Source of the DNA: Rugalucina vietnamica
Taxonomy: Eukaryota; Mollusca; Bivalvia; Lucinida; Lucinidae
Direction of reading: 5' to 3'
DNA: 64,000 nt
NCBI GenBank assembly: GCA_964017185.1
Contig: OZ024880.1
Location: 33,818,329-33,882,328 of the forward strand
Shown: in pieces, positions 21,446 through 32,154 of the stretch
How the letters are laid out: the number at the start of each line of letters is the position of its first letter
Position numbering within the stretch: position 1 is the first letter of the stretch
Translations under genes and position numbers: made by a program
The notes under the pieces: generated by a model
Seen by the model: only the letters and a program-made list of their open reading frames with translations
What the model was told of the DNA's origin: nothing
Database searches by the model: none

Positions 21446-22949
21446 CAGAGGACCAATAGTCCTGTAAACGCTCACCTGAGACCTGAGATATATATTAATA
21501 AACTTGTTTGAATGACTAGAATGGTAATATACATGTATATAACCCTAGGGCAGGGTCAGAATAACCCCTGAAGTCAATATTGTTTGCAAATAATAAAAAT
21601 TCAGTCCATTGCCAATTAACTGCAAGTTTTGCCCTTCAAATGCATTTTAACAATATCCCCATTTAAATGCATGGGCGACCCAAGTTGACCTTGCTGTAAA
21701 ATAGGTCAAGGACATCCCAGGGTCATGATTTATGCAAACTTTGTAAGGTCTCCATTCCTTGATGCTTCATGCCAAGTTTCAAAATCATATGCCTTCTGGT
21801 TCTGAAGCAGAAGATTTTTAAAGGTTTTTGCTATTCATAGCCATGGCGGCCATCTTGGTCATGTGACCTTGACCATTTATACAAAATTTCATTCACTCTT
21901 CCTAAGGATGCTCCACATAAAGTTTGGCTTTGATTGGCCAAGTGGTTTCAGAGAAGAAGCTGTTTGAATATTATGGTCATATACATGTGTATAGCCCCAG
22001 GGAAGGGGCAGACAACCCCCTGGGCCGAAAATATTTTCATAAACATAAATCTTCTGTCCATTTGCTCATTCCTAGTACGTTTTCCGCCATTAAATGGCAT
22101 TTCCTATTTTTCCCCATTCAAATGCATGGGCAACCTAAGTTGACCTTGCCGCAAAAAAGGTCATGGTCATCTCAGGGTCATGATTTATACAAACTTTGTA
22201 GAGCTACATTCCCAGATGCTTCATGCCAAGTTTCAAAATCACAGACCTCCTGGTTCTCAAGAAGAAGCTTTTTAAAGGTTTTTTGCTATTTACAGCCATG
22301 GCAGCCATCTTGGTCATGTGACCTTGACCATTTATATAAACTTTCATTCACTCTTCCTAAGGATGCTCCACATAAAGTTTGGCTTTGATTGGCCAAGTGG
22401 TTTCATAGAAAAAGATGTTTGAATATTATGGTCATATACATGTATATAGCCCCGGGGCAGGGGCAGACAACCCCCTGGGCCTAAAATATTTTCATAAACA
22501 TAAACCTTCTGTCCATCTGCTCATTCCTAGCAAGTTTTCTGCCATTAAATGACATTTTCCTATTTTTTCCCTTTCAAATGCATGGGCGACCTAAGTTGAC
22601 CTTGCCGTAAAATAGATCAAGGTCATCCCAGGGTCATGATTTATATAGACTTTGTAGAGCTCCTCTCCCTGATGCCTCATGCCAAGTTTCAAAATCATAG
22701 GCCTTCTGGTTCTGGAGAAGATTTTTAAAGGTTTTTGCTATTTATAGCCATGGTGGCCATCTTGGTCATGTGACCTGACCATTTATACAAACTTTCGTTC
22801 CCCCTTCCTAAGGATGCTCCACATGAAATTTGATTTTGATTAGTCCAGCAGTTTCAGAGGAGAAGATCTTTGACATTGTGAACGACGGACGGACGCCGCC
22901 GGAGCATGGGTATTCTATAACCTGTGAGCCTTCGGCTCAGGTGAGCTAA
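21446..22949 (+). mobile_element. hairpin-type tandem-repeat element, family H1
   Basis: The 5' end AGAGGACCAATAGTCCTG plus CGCTCACCTGAG is followed by about three core units of roughly 450 bp, beginning near 21525, 21974 and 22432 (ATACATGTATATAGCCCC). An ACGGACGGACGCC run and the end GAGCCTTCGGCTCAGGTGAG with CTAA follow. The 5' CTCACCTGAG is the inverse of the 3' end. No real coding capacity. Confidence 0.8.
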
Positions 22950-23360
22950 AAAGAGGTTGCCCAATAATTTAATAATGTGTGTTATTCTTGCTTCTGTTGT
23001 AATGTTAAACCAAATTTGCCAATATATGCTTTGATTGAATGAGCTGTAATAAATAGATTTTTTCTCCTAATTAATAGTAAAAACAAAAATATGAATTCAA
23101 ACATCTTCAGGTTTAACCATTGTCAAAAAACAATGTTTATGACAAGAGCATGGTAATCATTTTGTCTTTTTTGCATGCTTTTCAAAAATATGAATATAAA
23201 TATAAATTCAGAATCTGATAATGGATACAAAATGAAATGGAACATAGATCATACATACACAAGGGATACACACGTATCGTTAACAATTATAACACAATTT
23301 TCCAAATATGAATGATTGGTTACATTTTTATCACAGGTCTCGCTTATACAAAACTAAATA
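22950..23360. other. intergenic stretch, nothing recognised
   Basis: A/T-rich, no identified feature. Confidence 0.5.
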
Positions 23361-23542
23361 CACTTCAACCTCATTATAATGCGCCTCACTATAATGCAGT
23401 TTTCAATACAACACAGCCATGCCATGGCTCCAAAATTGATTATGTTGCAATATGTCTATAGTAAGTAACCTCATTATAACACAGTTTCACTTACAGCAAG
23501 GTCTACTTCTATGAACACCAAATATAGCGTTATGGATGTACA
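23361..23542 (+). mobile_element. TATAACGC-type MITE (family 6)
   Basis: ACTTCAACCTCATTATAATG at one end and ATAGCGTTATGGATGTACA at the other. It matches the copy at 32155-32560 and the ends of the element at 56391-57753. Confidence 0.6.
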
Positions 23543-23863
23543 CATTTACAATGAACCATTTGACAGATCAGGTCAACTCCATGTCAGCTTTAGCTGAATA
23601 TCCTTGTTTTATTAAATACTGTTCTCATGGCTCATGTGTTTATACACATCTTTACCAGGTGAAACATTTCATGATTGTTTTTATCTTTATTGTTCTATTT
23701 GATAGTGTACATGATGTCTGTTTACGGCCTACAGAAAACTATTGCTACAGTATCTGGACAAAAAGTTTTTGCTGTAAATTAGGTTATTTATTGCATAAAT
23801 CCATGTATTGTCGAAAGCAACAAAAAAGTCCATTACAACAGATCCTGTTGCACTCCTTAACTC

Positions 23864-24096
23864 ATTTAAGCCTAGTGCTCCTTTTGTGGCAAACATAGGC
23901 AAACAGCATAGCCCCAAATGTGACGCCGCATTCTGCGGCATCCGGCGTCCCATCTTGGGCTATTCTGTTTGCTTGGAGGAATTTCATCGTAAAATGAGAT
24001 AAAAAGATCAAAAATCACTCCTAACACCCCTATAAACAAAAATGGACTTTCCCAATAGATGACGATGGGCAAATCCATTCGTCATATATGGGTTAA
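23864..24096 (+). mobile_element. MITE2 copy, nearly intact
   Basis: From TTTAAGCCTAGTGCTCCTTT to GTCATATATGGGTTAA. It lies just past the stop codon of DAZAP2 copy 2 (24120). Confidence 0.85.
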
Positions 24097-24119
24097 TCAG
24101 AAAACATCCCCGAGCTAGT

Positions 24120-24227
24120 CTAGTCAAAAGACCACATAACATTTCTGTGTTCTTGAGTGGCTGATACATTATGTCCCTGCATGGCGGCCATCTGGGCTGC
24201 GTTGGGGGCTACACCAGGGGGAGGGGG
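24120..24227 (-). CDS. DAZAP2: DAZAP2 copy 2, diverged C-terminal exon
   Basis: PPPPGVAPNAAQMAAMQGH is identical to copy 1. The next 16 residues, NVSATQEHRNVMWSFD, and a TAG at 24120-24122 are different. The stop lies about 25 bases from the border of a MITE2 copy. Either the tail has changed, or a further splice beyond MQGH restores the usual end; no such exon was seen. Confidence 0.75.
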   Translation of the reverse strand, partial: PPPPGVAPNAAQMAAMQGHNVSATQEHRNVMWSFD

Positions 24228-24439
24228 CTGAAATGAGAGGAAAATGGAGGTCAATGAATAGATTAATGATTACGCCTTAACAACTGAAAGAACCGGTATA
24301 ATACAGTACAAACTAAGTTTAAAATCTCATCTCTAGAGACAAGAGATATCAAGGATCAACGTTTGACCATGGTGATGGTCTAACAGCATTACTGTTCAGC
24401 CCTGCATGCATATTTCCAATAGAAAGCCAAAGTGTTATA

Positions 24440-24640
24440 TTTTTTTTCTTCTTTTTTTTGCGGTTTAATGTCCAGTCAACAGTTTTTCAATATTGTTGGG
24501 ATGCAGCCAAAGGCTTCCTGGGTATAAACAAATACAATGTACTATGGGGATTAAATATGCCCTGCTGAAGCACGAAACCCAGTGAGGGTGAGGTTAAACC
24601 CCTGAGTTTCTACCAGTAGGCCACCACATACACTCCCCTA
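24440..24640 (-). mobile_element. tRNA-derived SINE
   Basis: The minus strand reads GTGGCCTACTGGTAGAAAC (box A-like), then a body with the CAGGAAGCCTTTGGCTGCAT motif, and an A-rich tail at 24440-24460. It belongs with the SINE at 3136. Confidence 0.55.
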
Positions 24641-24664
24641 ACAATCTTCAAGACATTAACATTA

Positions 24665-24947
24665 CATCAGGAAAACAAGTCCGTGCAATATATACCCCCT
24701 TAAACCCCACTTTTTTTATATAGTAAAACTGGGGTTTGCAAGGGTATACCTACTTTTCTTATTTTTGCTCCAAAACATAGATTGTGGGTACTCGTTAGAA
24801 CCGCCTCGGCGAGGCGGTTCTAACGTGTACCCACAATCTATGTTTTGAGCAAAAATAAGAAAACTATCAAACTTTTTCTTATGAAATTTTCAATTTTTAC
24901 ATGTGAAAAAAATCTCTGTATATTGCATGGGCAAGTTTTCGTAATGC
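24665..24947 (+). mobile_element. MITE3 copy, nearly intact
   Basis: CATCAGGAAAACAAGTCCGT to GGGCAAGTTTTCGTAATG. The palindrome CGTTAGAACCGCCTCGGCGA and its partner is perfect. It ends about eight bases from a DAZAP2 copy 2 donor. Confidence 0.88.
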
Positions 24948-24957
24948 ACATACTTAC

Positions 24958-25059
24958 AGGAATTCTAGGTTGAGCAATCCCATCAAACCTGGCTCTGTAA
25001 TCAAAGGCATTCTCAAACTGTAGGTTCTGCTGTGATGGAGGCTGGGGGTTCTGTGGATG
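24958..25059 (-). CDS. DAZAP2: DAZAP2 copy 2, RARF exon
   Basis: The 34 codons read HPQNPQPPSQQNLQFENAF and DYRARFDGIAQPRIP. It corresponds to the GARF exon of copy 1 and ends at the same PRIP codon. The donor is GTAAGT. MITE3 ends about eight bases past the donor. Confidence 0.82.
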
Positions 25060-25166
25060 CTAGAAATATCAGAATAGAATGAAATTTATTTCAACCATGG
25101 GCCACCCCATGGAAGCATATAAATCAAATACTTTGTGGCTGGCAAAGTATGTTATCACCTTTTTAA

Positions 25167-25385
25167 TATGAGCCATGTCAGGAGAAAAGTGAATATCTGC
25201 CTATGCGAAAACAAAGATGCAGATCAGCTGTACAGCACCTTTGTTTACGCTACTTGGAAACTTCCTCTTCTACTTATATCCAAAGTTTCAAGCTTCTAGC
25301 CTTTTTTTTTTTTTGAGACTACATGTTGGTGTGTGTCAGAACTGGCCAGAAACCCTGAAGAACAGATTTCTCACGTCGCGGCTCA
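25167..25385 (+). mobile_element. MITE1 copy, palindrome deleted
   Basis: Only GATCAGCTGTACAGC of the palindrome remains; the ends are recognisable. Confidence 0.68.
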
Positions 25386-25751
25386 AACAACTGGCTATAT
25401 GAGAAAACCTGCATTCATATAGTTCCTGACATGGAAAACGTGGCCAATGCTGTAAAGATGACTGCAGCTTAGTTTAGGTTTAATAACCATATAACTTATG
25501 AGCCTTTGTTTTCCCTTATAAAATGCATTTTTTCATGATCTTCATATGCTGCATACACATTCGCGGTATATCGATTGTTTGTAACACCTCCTTGCTATAT
25601 CTACACAATGTTTTAAAAATGTTATTTTCTGCAACAATGTCACAGATTTTTGCACATCGACTGTGACAGTCATTTCAGTGGCATGCAGATTAATCATTTG
25701 ACCAGCTAAATGCTTTACAACTGACTTAAACAGCGATTTTTCCTCAGCAAA

Positions 25752-25976
25752 TGAGCCGCCTCGTGGGAAAACCAACAATGTGGTTTCCGAACAGGTCCGA
25801 CATTAACCGACTTGTACAAGTACAGAAGCAGGCTAGAAGCTTGAAATTTTGGAGTTAAGTAGAGGAGGAATTGTACTATCCGAGTAGCGAAAACAAAGGC
25901 GCTGATCAGCTACTGCGAAGCTGATCTGCGTCTTTGTTTTCGCATATGCAGATTGTTGGTTTTCCCATGGCTCAAA
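25752..25976 (-). mobile_element. MITE1 copy
   Basis: GAGCCGCCTCGTGGGAAAAC at the left. One palindrome arm is shortened (GATCAGCTACTGCGAAGCTG). Confidence 0.82.
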
Positions 25977-26006
25977 TCTCTTTTATTTCTGAAACTAAAA
26001 AGTTAC

Positions 26007-26098
26007 CTCTGTATATGGGGGTGGGGCTTCAGTGTAAGGGGGAGCTGCTGACGCAGTTGTTTGTGGACCTGGCACAACATAGCCTTGGGATGGAGTCA
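26007..26098 (-). CDS. DAZAP2: DAZAP2 copy 2, APPYTEAPPPYTE exon
   Basis: The 92-bp exon reads TPSQGYVVPGPQTTASAAP and PYTEAPPPYTE. The last block closely resembles the WW-binding APPYTDAPPAYSE region of vertebrate DAZAP2. Flanks are TTTACAG and GTAACT. Confidence 0.84.
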
Positions 26099-26431
26099 CT
26101 GTAAAGATATAACAAAATACTATACATTAGATCAACGTTATGCGAAACATATTATATGCAAAAACAAAGATCAGCTGTGCAGTAACTGTGCAGATGTTCA
26201 TCACGTCTAAATCATAAATTTCAAGCCTGCACAATCTGGTATGTGTCTGATGGACTCTCAGAAACCCAGAAGATATTCTAACTACACATTGATTCAATAT
26301 GATAGTCAACCAGTAAATGGCTATAAAATACATATCTAAGTTTCCATGTACATGTACCTCAAGCCAAAGAGTGGTCATTCTGCATATTTCAAGTAAAATT
26401 TCACTGTTGTAAAACTTTAAATATACTATAT

Positions 26432-26707
26432 GAGCCACGTCATGAGAAAACGGATTTTTGCCTATGCGAAAACAAAGACGCAGTTGAGCTGTGCAGTAAC
26501 TGCACAGTAACTGCACAGCTGATCAGCGCCTTTGTTTTCGCTACTCGGATAGCACAATTCGCTACTCGGATAGCACAATTCCTCTTCTACTTATAGCCAA
26601 AATTTCAAAATTTCAAGCATCTTGCCTTTTTCTGTGACTGTCAAGATCTGTTTATGTCGGACATGGTCGGAAAACCTGGAGACCGGTTTTCTTATGTCGC
26701 GGCTCAA
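26432..26707 (+). mobile_element. MITE1 copy with two internal duplications
   Basis: GTAACTGCACA is repeated in the palindrome and CGCTACTCGGATAGCACAAT is repeated downstream of it. It ends about 15 bases from a DAZAP2 copy 2 donor. Confidence 0.82.
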
Positions 26708-26722
26708 ATAAAAGCTATTTAC

Positions 26723-26815
26723 TTTGTGGATACTGTGGTTGTTGTCCATACTGGTATACTGTAGGGTACTGTCCATAGCTGCTGTAACCCTGGGGTGGGG
26801 CTCGCGGGTAAGCAC
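26723..26815 (-). CDS. DAZAP2: DAZAP2 copy 2, Tyr/Gln-rich exon
   Basis: The 93-bp exon reads AYPRAPPQGYSSYGQYPTV and then YQYGQQPQYPQ. The first two bases complete Ser and the last base begins Met. A MITE1 copy ends about 15 bases beyond its donor. Confidence 0.78.
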
Positions 26816-27169
26816 CTAAAAACAATGGAAATTATAGCAATGTTTTATGCAATGTACACTGCTGCTGTAAAAACAGCACATTTATTAAAGATCTTAATGA
26901 GATAAAATTTTAAATATTCATTTTTTCATATCATCATGCATTGCTCAGTATATATATTCATATGGGTACTTGTTAGTAGTTTGTACTGTCTGTTTGATGT
27001 TCATGTGACAGGCGAAGTATTTGGCCTTCTACTCTGGTTTACCTTTTGATTCTAATCCTGGAGTATTACAAAAGTTATCTTTAAATAAATAATTTGAAAT
27101 TGTGTGGCTCCCTTCAACCATTGAGAATTCCCCTAAAGATAATAACCTTCAAAGTTTAGATATACTCAC

Positions 27170-27266
27170 TGCCTGACATGACTCCAGATGATTTGTAAAC
27201 TGGTGTTGTCTGTGCCGACCCTATCTTGACACTTTTCTTTCTACTAACTACAATAACAGTACTAGT
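27170..27266 (-). CDS. DAZAP2: DAZAP2 copy 2, first recognised exon (MSGS)
   Basis: The acceptor CAG lies at 27267-27269 and the donor GTGAGTAT below 27170. An ATG at 27177-27179 gives MSGS across the junction. The whole exon is open in that frame (29 more codons upstream, beginning TSTVIVVSRKKSVKIGSAQ), so coding could begin in an earlier exon. The listed range covers the whole exon. Confidence 0.62.
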
Positions 27267-27407
27267 CTGAAAAAGCAGAAAAATATTAACAAACCTTGGG
27301 GTACTGCAGAACTGTGGTCTGTCTCTGGCAAATTTTACTGAAAAGCTATATTAAATGGCATTAATGATTAAGTCAAGCGAGTTACGAGTATCAATATGAC
27401 TGATGCA

Positions 27408-27562
27408 CAGGACATTGACGTTTGGTGTGTAGAAGCAAAATAAAAAGCCACAAATTTCCTAGAAACCCCCATTTCTGAATCGCTGAGCAATTCAGAAAAA
27501 GGGGGTTCAGGGCACTTTGGACCTTTTATTTTGCTTGTAGACATTAAACATCAATGTCCTGT
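27408..27562. mobile_element. 155-bp palindromic element
   Basis: CACAGGACATTGACGTTTGG...AAGCAAAATAAAAAG is answered by CTTTTATTTTGCTTG...CATCAATGTCCTGTG. The middle is also nearly palindromic (CCCATTTCTGAATCGC). Confidence 0.65.
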
Positions 27563-27569
27563 GAAGTGT

Positions 27570-28585
27570 CACTACTATATACTAGTGATGGCAATAATGT
27601 GTTTTTTTTCTTTCTTTTCTTTCTTTCTTCAGATACGGAGTCGATCAATTTCTAATTTCTCATAATTTCTTATTATGCTTGTATTACTTCTATCTGCCTT
27701 TATTCTCTTATTTTTCGTCTTTTCTAGCATTACCACCAGAAGTCATCCCGTTGAGTAATAGTCAAATCGTGACGGTTCAACGTACCGATGTAGACAATGT
27801 AGACAAAATCAATTTCTGATCATCACCTCAGGCATTAAATAATGACAGCATAAAACGAATAAGTAAAAATGGGCAACTTCTATGCATATGTAGGCCTAAT
27901 ACAGTCTAAAGAAGCAATTACAGAACTTACATAAAATCAACCTACCTTTTGAACCTTTGGGTACAGGTAAACTGAAACTGAAAGTAGAATTATCAATATG
28001 ATCTGCTGTAAATTAGACCTGCTCGACAAATCCTCGCTCAGAAATAAATAATTCAGTAACTGAGCTTGAAAACTATAAAGATGAAGAAACTGGTTGTCTT
28101 TAAATACCTTAATTTCAGAGATTTTGAAATTTTTGTTGACACTGGTCTTGTGATGATGACTCACCCTGGTATTTCCCAAAAGTACATGAAGAAATCCGAA
28201 CAAATCCAAAGTTGGCCCTGGAGCCCGGCTGCTTTGTCTATAAGGTAAAATCCAGCACCAGATATTTACTGACAAAAACAATAATTTTCCAATATCCAAA
28301 ATACAACCCAAGCATTTGTCTAGAATCAGAAGTGGAACTCCAAAGTGACAGTAACAGGACATGGTGCAACGACTGGAGATAAGCCCTGGCAGCCCAATCA
28401 TTTCACCAAAACGGGTGCGTTCCTTTACCGAAAATGGGCATAATTACTGGAATGGACCATGGGAATGGACATTATGCTGTGGCTTTGGGTGCTTTAAACG
28501 TATTTTATCTGCATAAAATGTACTTTTGTAATCATATGGATAGTTTGCATAAAATAATTTTCACTTCAGTATAGCAAAATTGACT
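27570..28585. other. intergenic stretch, nothing firm
   Basis: Open frames exist (for example 27937-28401 on the minus strand), but they match no family I know. A TTTCTTTC run lies at 27606-27630. Confidence 0.45.
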
Positions 28586-29051
28586 CCCCCTCCCCCAAGA
28601 GTAGCTCAGTAGCTCATGGGGTAGGGCCACTGTTCAGAGGTTTCTTTGCATGAAATATATATAGACCCCCCCCCCCCGGCTACCCCATCGTACTGAACAC
28701 AATTTAACTGAAATTCAACCACATGGTTCTCGAACTAGTCACTGTCTATGTAAATTCTAAGCCAATCTGTCTACAAAAAACAAATGAAAAGTTCTCTAGG
28801 ACACATATAAATGTCCATTCCGGTAATCAGGTAGTATTCTTGTCTCATTTTGTAACCAGGTATCACACCATGCATGAACTGTACGAGTTCTACTGAGTGA
28901 CCACCTTTTTTGACTGTTAATTGATGATATATGTTCTCTTGTATCTGTACTTGTGATTTCCTTGTTTTCCTCTGATTTTTATGGCGGGATTTTGGCCATA
29001 TCATTTTACACCAGTTCTTAAGCTGTCTGGGTTGGGATATTAAATTTAATT

Positions 29052-29264
29052 GACTGAGAAAACCAACAATTTGCATATGCAAAAACAAAGGTGCAGACCA
29101 GCTTTGCAGTAACCGTGAAGCTAATCAGTGCCTTTGTATTCGCTACAGATAGTACAATCCCTCTTCTTCTTAAATCCGAAATTTGCTTCTGTGACTGTAC
29201 AGGCCGGTTTGTGTCGGACCTGGTCGGAAACCCAAATTGTTGGGTTTTGTCACGAGAAGGCTCT
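29052..29264 (+). mobile_element. MITE1 copy (in duplication A)
   Basis: Altered palindrome CTTTGCAGTAACCGTGAAG; the body is shorter than usual. Confidence 0.78.
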
Positions 29265-29317
29265 TGTGTCAATTCCTGTACCTTCTATTCCTACTTTGCA
29301 TTCAGTAACTATATATG

Positions 29318-29552
29318 AGCCGCCTCGTGGGAAAACCAATAATCTGCATTTGCGAAAACAAAGACGCAGATCAGCTTCGCGGTAACAGCGAAGCTGATCA
29401 GCGCCTTTGTTTTCGCTACTCGGATAGTACAATTCCTCTTCTACTTAAATCCGAAATTTCAAGCTTCTAGCCTGCTTCTATAGCTGTACAGGCCGGTTTG
29501 TGTCAGACCTGGTCGGAAACCACATTGTTGGTTTTCCCACGAGGCGGCTCAT
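29318..29552 (+). mobile_element. MITE1 copy, nearly intact (in duplication A)
   Basis: GAGCCGCCTCGTGGGAAAAC to CCCACGAGGCGGCTCAT; palindrome CTTCGCGGTAACAGCGAAG with one mismatch. Confidence 0.88.
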
Positions 29553-30162
29553 ATATATACAGGAGGTGACAAAATGACAAAAACAACATTAGGATCACAA
29601 TCAGTGAATGTACAGCTTTATATAAAACTCTTTACACATTACACATTAACTCCCCCAAGAGTAGCTCAGTAGCTCATGGGGTAGGGCCACTGTTCAGAGG
29701 TTTCTTTGAATGAAATATATATAGACCCCCCCCCCCCCCCCCCCCCGGCTACCCCATCGTACTGAACACAATTTAACTGAACTTCAACCACATGGTTCTC
29801 GAACTAGTCACTGTCAATGTAAATTCTAAGCCAATCTGTCCACAAAAAACAAATGAAAAGTACTCTAGGACACATATAAATGTCCATTCCGGTAATCAGG
29901 CCCATTCCGGTAAAGGAACCCACCGCACCAAAACACCAAGGTAGTATTCTTGTCTCATTTTGTAACCAGGTATCACACCATGCATGAACTGTAAGTTCTA
30001 CTGAGTGACCACCTTTTTTGACTGTTAATTGATGATTTATGTTCTCTTGTATCTGTACTTGTGATTTCCTTGTTTTCCTCTGATTTTTATGGCGGGATTT
30101 TGGCCATATCATTTTACACCAGTTCTTAAGCTGTCTGGGTTGGGATATTAAATTTAATTGAC

Positions 30163-30355
30163 TGAGAAAACCAACAATTTGCATATGCAAAAACAAAGGT
30201 GCAGACCAGCTTTGCAGTAACCGTGAAGCTAATCAGTGCCTTTGTATTCGCTACAGATAGTACAATCCCTCTTCTTCTTAAATCCGAAATTTGCTTCTGT
30301 GACTGTACAGGCCGGTTTGTGTCGGACCTGGTCGGAAACCCAAATTGTTGGTTTT
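30163..30355 (+). mobile_element. MITE1 copy (in duplication B)
   Basis: Counterpart of 29052-29264 with the same altered palindrome; its right end is displaced by the next insertion. Confidence 0.78.
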
Positions 30356-30360
30356 GTCAT

Positions 30361-30623
30361 CATAGGCGTAACCAGGAAATTGAAATGTATACGCACACAA
30401 GTGGGGTAGATCATGAGCAGGGGTCTCTCTCTCTCATTTGGGGGGGGGGGGGGTTCGGGGGTCCTCCCCCGAGAAAAATTTGATTTTCGGGATGCTGGAG
30501 AACGATTTTAAGCCTCTTTTATGGAAGGAAATTTGTTTTCTTTCAAGAGATTTTTATAAGGAATGTTCATGTCTCTTTTACATTACGCACGTGCGTAGCG
30601 TGCGTAATGGGCGTTACGCCTTT
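30361..30623. mobile_element. 0.26-kb inverted-repeat insertion
   Basis: AGGCGTAAC at 30364-30372 is the inverse of GTTACGCCT at 30613-30621. Near its end is a hairpin, CATTACGCACG with CGTGCGTAATG. Copy A lacks the whole piece, so it is a recent insertion. TCAT occurs at both borders. Confidence 0.7.
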
Positions 30624-30689
30624 GGTCATGAGAAGGCTCTTGTGTCAATTCCTGTACCTTCTATTCCTACTTTGCATTCAGTAACTATA

Positions 30690-30928
30690 TATGAGCCGCC
30701 TCGTGGGAAAACCAACAATCTGCATTTGCGAAAACAAAGACGCAGATCAGCTTCGCGGTAACAGCGAAGCTGATCAGCGCCTTTGTTTTCGCTACTCGGA
30801 TAGTACAATTCCTCTTCTACTTAAATCCGAAATTTCAAGCTTCTAGCCTGCTTCTATAGCTGTACAGGCCGGTTTGTGTCAGACCTGGTCGGAAACCACA
30901 TTGTTGGTTTTCCCACGAGGCGGCTCAT
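30690..30928 (+). mobile_element. MITE1 copy, nearly intact (in duplication B)
   Basis: Same as 29318-29552, including the one-base palindrome mismatch. Confidence 0.88.
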
Positions 30929-31285
30929 ATATATACAGGAGGTGACAAAATGACAAAAACAACATTAGGATCACAATCAGTGAATGTACAGCTTTATATA
31001 AAACTCTTTACACATTAATTGTTACTTACAAGTTCAAATGAGTCACTGTAATTAACAAAACCATCAAAATGTCATGTGCATCTGGTAAAGATTCTGTTCA
31101 GCCTGAATACATGCCCTCATGTAAGCAAACTCAGAACATGTTACGGACCATAATTTAAACCTTTTGCAGCAGAATTGTAATGTCACGTCTTGCTCCAGGT
31201 AAGGATCAACCTTTTGATTCTGTACACTAAACTACCACTAGACCACCGCATAATCAAATTGAAAATACATGTAATTGTATACCCA

Positions 31286-31490
31286 GCAGATGAGGGACTT
31301 GGATAGTGTAGTGGATAACACACTTGCTTATCAACTCTGCGGTCCGGGTTCGAATCCGTGTCAAGGCATGTGACAGGGTAGTCAAGTTTCCTCCACCATG
31401 TTTGATAACCTAACGCCAACATCGGCGCCTTCAAGAGAGTGTACAGAAGTTCCATGAGATTTTTATCTAATTGAAGTAAAATAAATAATG
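31286..31490 (+). mobile_element. tRNA-derived SINE
   Basis: Box A-like TAGTGTAGTGGATAA (31304-31317) and a good box B GGTTCGAATCC (31347-31357). The T-stem does not pair, and a non-tRNA body follows to TTTTTATCTAATTG. Confidence 0.65.
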
Positions 31491-31622
31491 TTTATGCAGA
31501 TGTCATTTTGTAGGTTTTGTGTAGCAACTCCAATAGATCAACAACTAGCAATATTGTAAATGCAACAATGCAACATCATCAACAGTTGAGCCACATCACA
31601 AGAAAACCTGCATTTTTCATAA

Positions 31623-31856
31623 GAGCCGCTGTATAAGAAAACCAACAATCTGCATATGCGCAAACAAAGATGCAGATCAGCTGTGCAGTAACTGCACAGC
31701 TGATCAGCGTCTTTGTTTTCGCTACACAGGTAGTATAATTCCCTTTCTACTTAAACCCGAAATTTTAAGCTTCTAGCCCGTTTCTGTGACTGTAAAGGCC
31801 TGTTTTTGTCAGACATGGTGCAATTTCAGAATGTTGGTTTTCTCATGTGAAGGCTT
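31623..31856 (+). mobile_element. MITE1 copy
   Basis: Perfect palindrome CTGTGCAGTAACTGCACAG. A short stub of another left terminus lies just before it (31586-31612). Confidence 0.84.
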
Positions 31857-32154
31857 ATGTGATAAACATAGACACGGATCAGCTACCTTAGTCCATGCTG
31901 GTGAACAAGCCATGACAATAGAATTTGTCCAGTTACTCACCGTAAAATATCTATGCTCTAGCTTTTATACCCTTTGACACAATAGTCCAATTTGTGTCTA
32001 TTTAACCTGGGTCAATAACCCAAAACACAGGTTTTTTCATGATGAGGCTCACATAATAAATAAATAGTGAAACGAAGTGTCGATAAAATCATATTGTACA
32101 ATATACATCCAAAATGATTCCTATGAGGTTGAACATAGAAGACTGAATGAAACA

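Larger units (their letters stand above)
24120..27266 (-). other. DAZAP2: DAZAP2-like gene, copy 2 (tandem paralogue)
   Basis: Five coding exons on the minus strand (27266-27170, 26815-26723, 26098-26007, 25059-24958, 24227-24120) splice in consistent phases to about 134 residues from the MSG start. The order of motifs is that of DAZAP2: a Gly/Tyr/Gln region, APPYTEAPPPYTE (close to human APPYTDAPPAYSE), FDYRARFDG, then PRIP and PPPPGVAPNAAQMAAMQG. After MQGH the protein diverges and ends VSATQEHRNVMWSFD, lacking the conserved Gly-rich aromatic tail. All frames are open, so it is probably a working gene with an altered end. It lies on the same strand as copy 1, about 7 kb upstream of it, so a tandem duplication is the simple explanation. 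Confidence 0.8.
28590..29649. repeat. tandem segmental duplication, copy A
   Basis: Begins CTCCCCCAAGAGTAGCTCAG and ends ACACATTACACATTAA. It contains two MITE1 copies and unidentified spacer. It is almost identical to the following 29650-31018. Confidence 0.88.
29650..31018. repeat. tandem segmental duplication, copy B
   Basis: Repeats copy A directly. Differences are a longer C-run (29727-29746), about 49 extra bases near 29899-29940 and a 0.26-kb insertion at 30361-30623. Confidence 0.88.

Noticed and set aside
21924-22388. 154-residue open frame on the plus strand
   Set aside because: It lies wholly inside the H1 core repeats and matches no family.
27937-28401. 154-residue open frame on the minus strand
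   Set aside because: No recognisable domain, no splice context and no similarity to neighbours; kept only as an unassigned stretch.
28771-30196. Paired open frames (MFLHMQIVGFLSQLNL...) that might be a duplicated gene
   Set aside because: They are open mainly because the two segments are a recent duplication; copy B is frame-shifted by an indel, and the start lies in MITE1 sequence.
31295-31370. tRNA gene candidate
   Set aside because: Boxes A and B are present, but the T-stem and acceptor stem do not pair and a SINE body follows.
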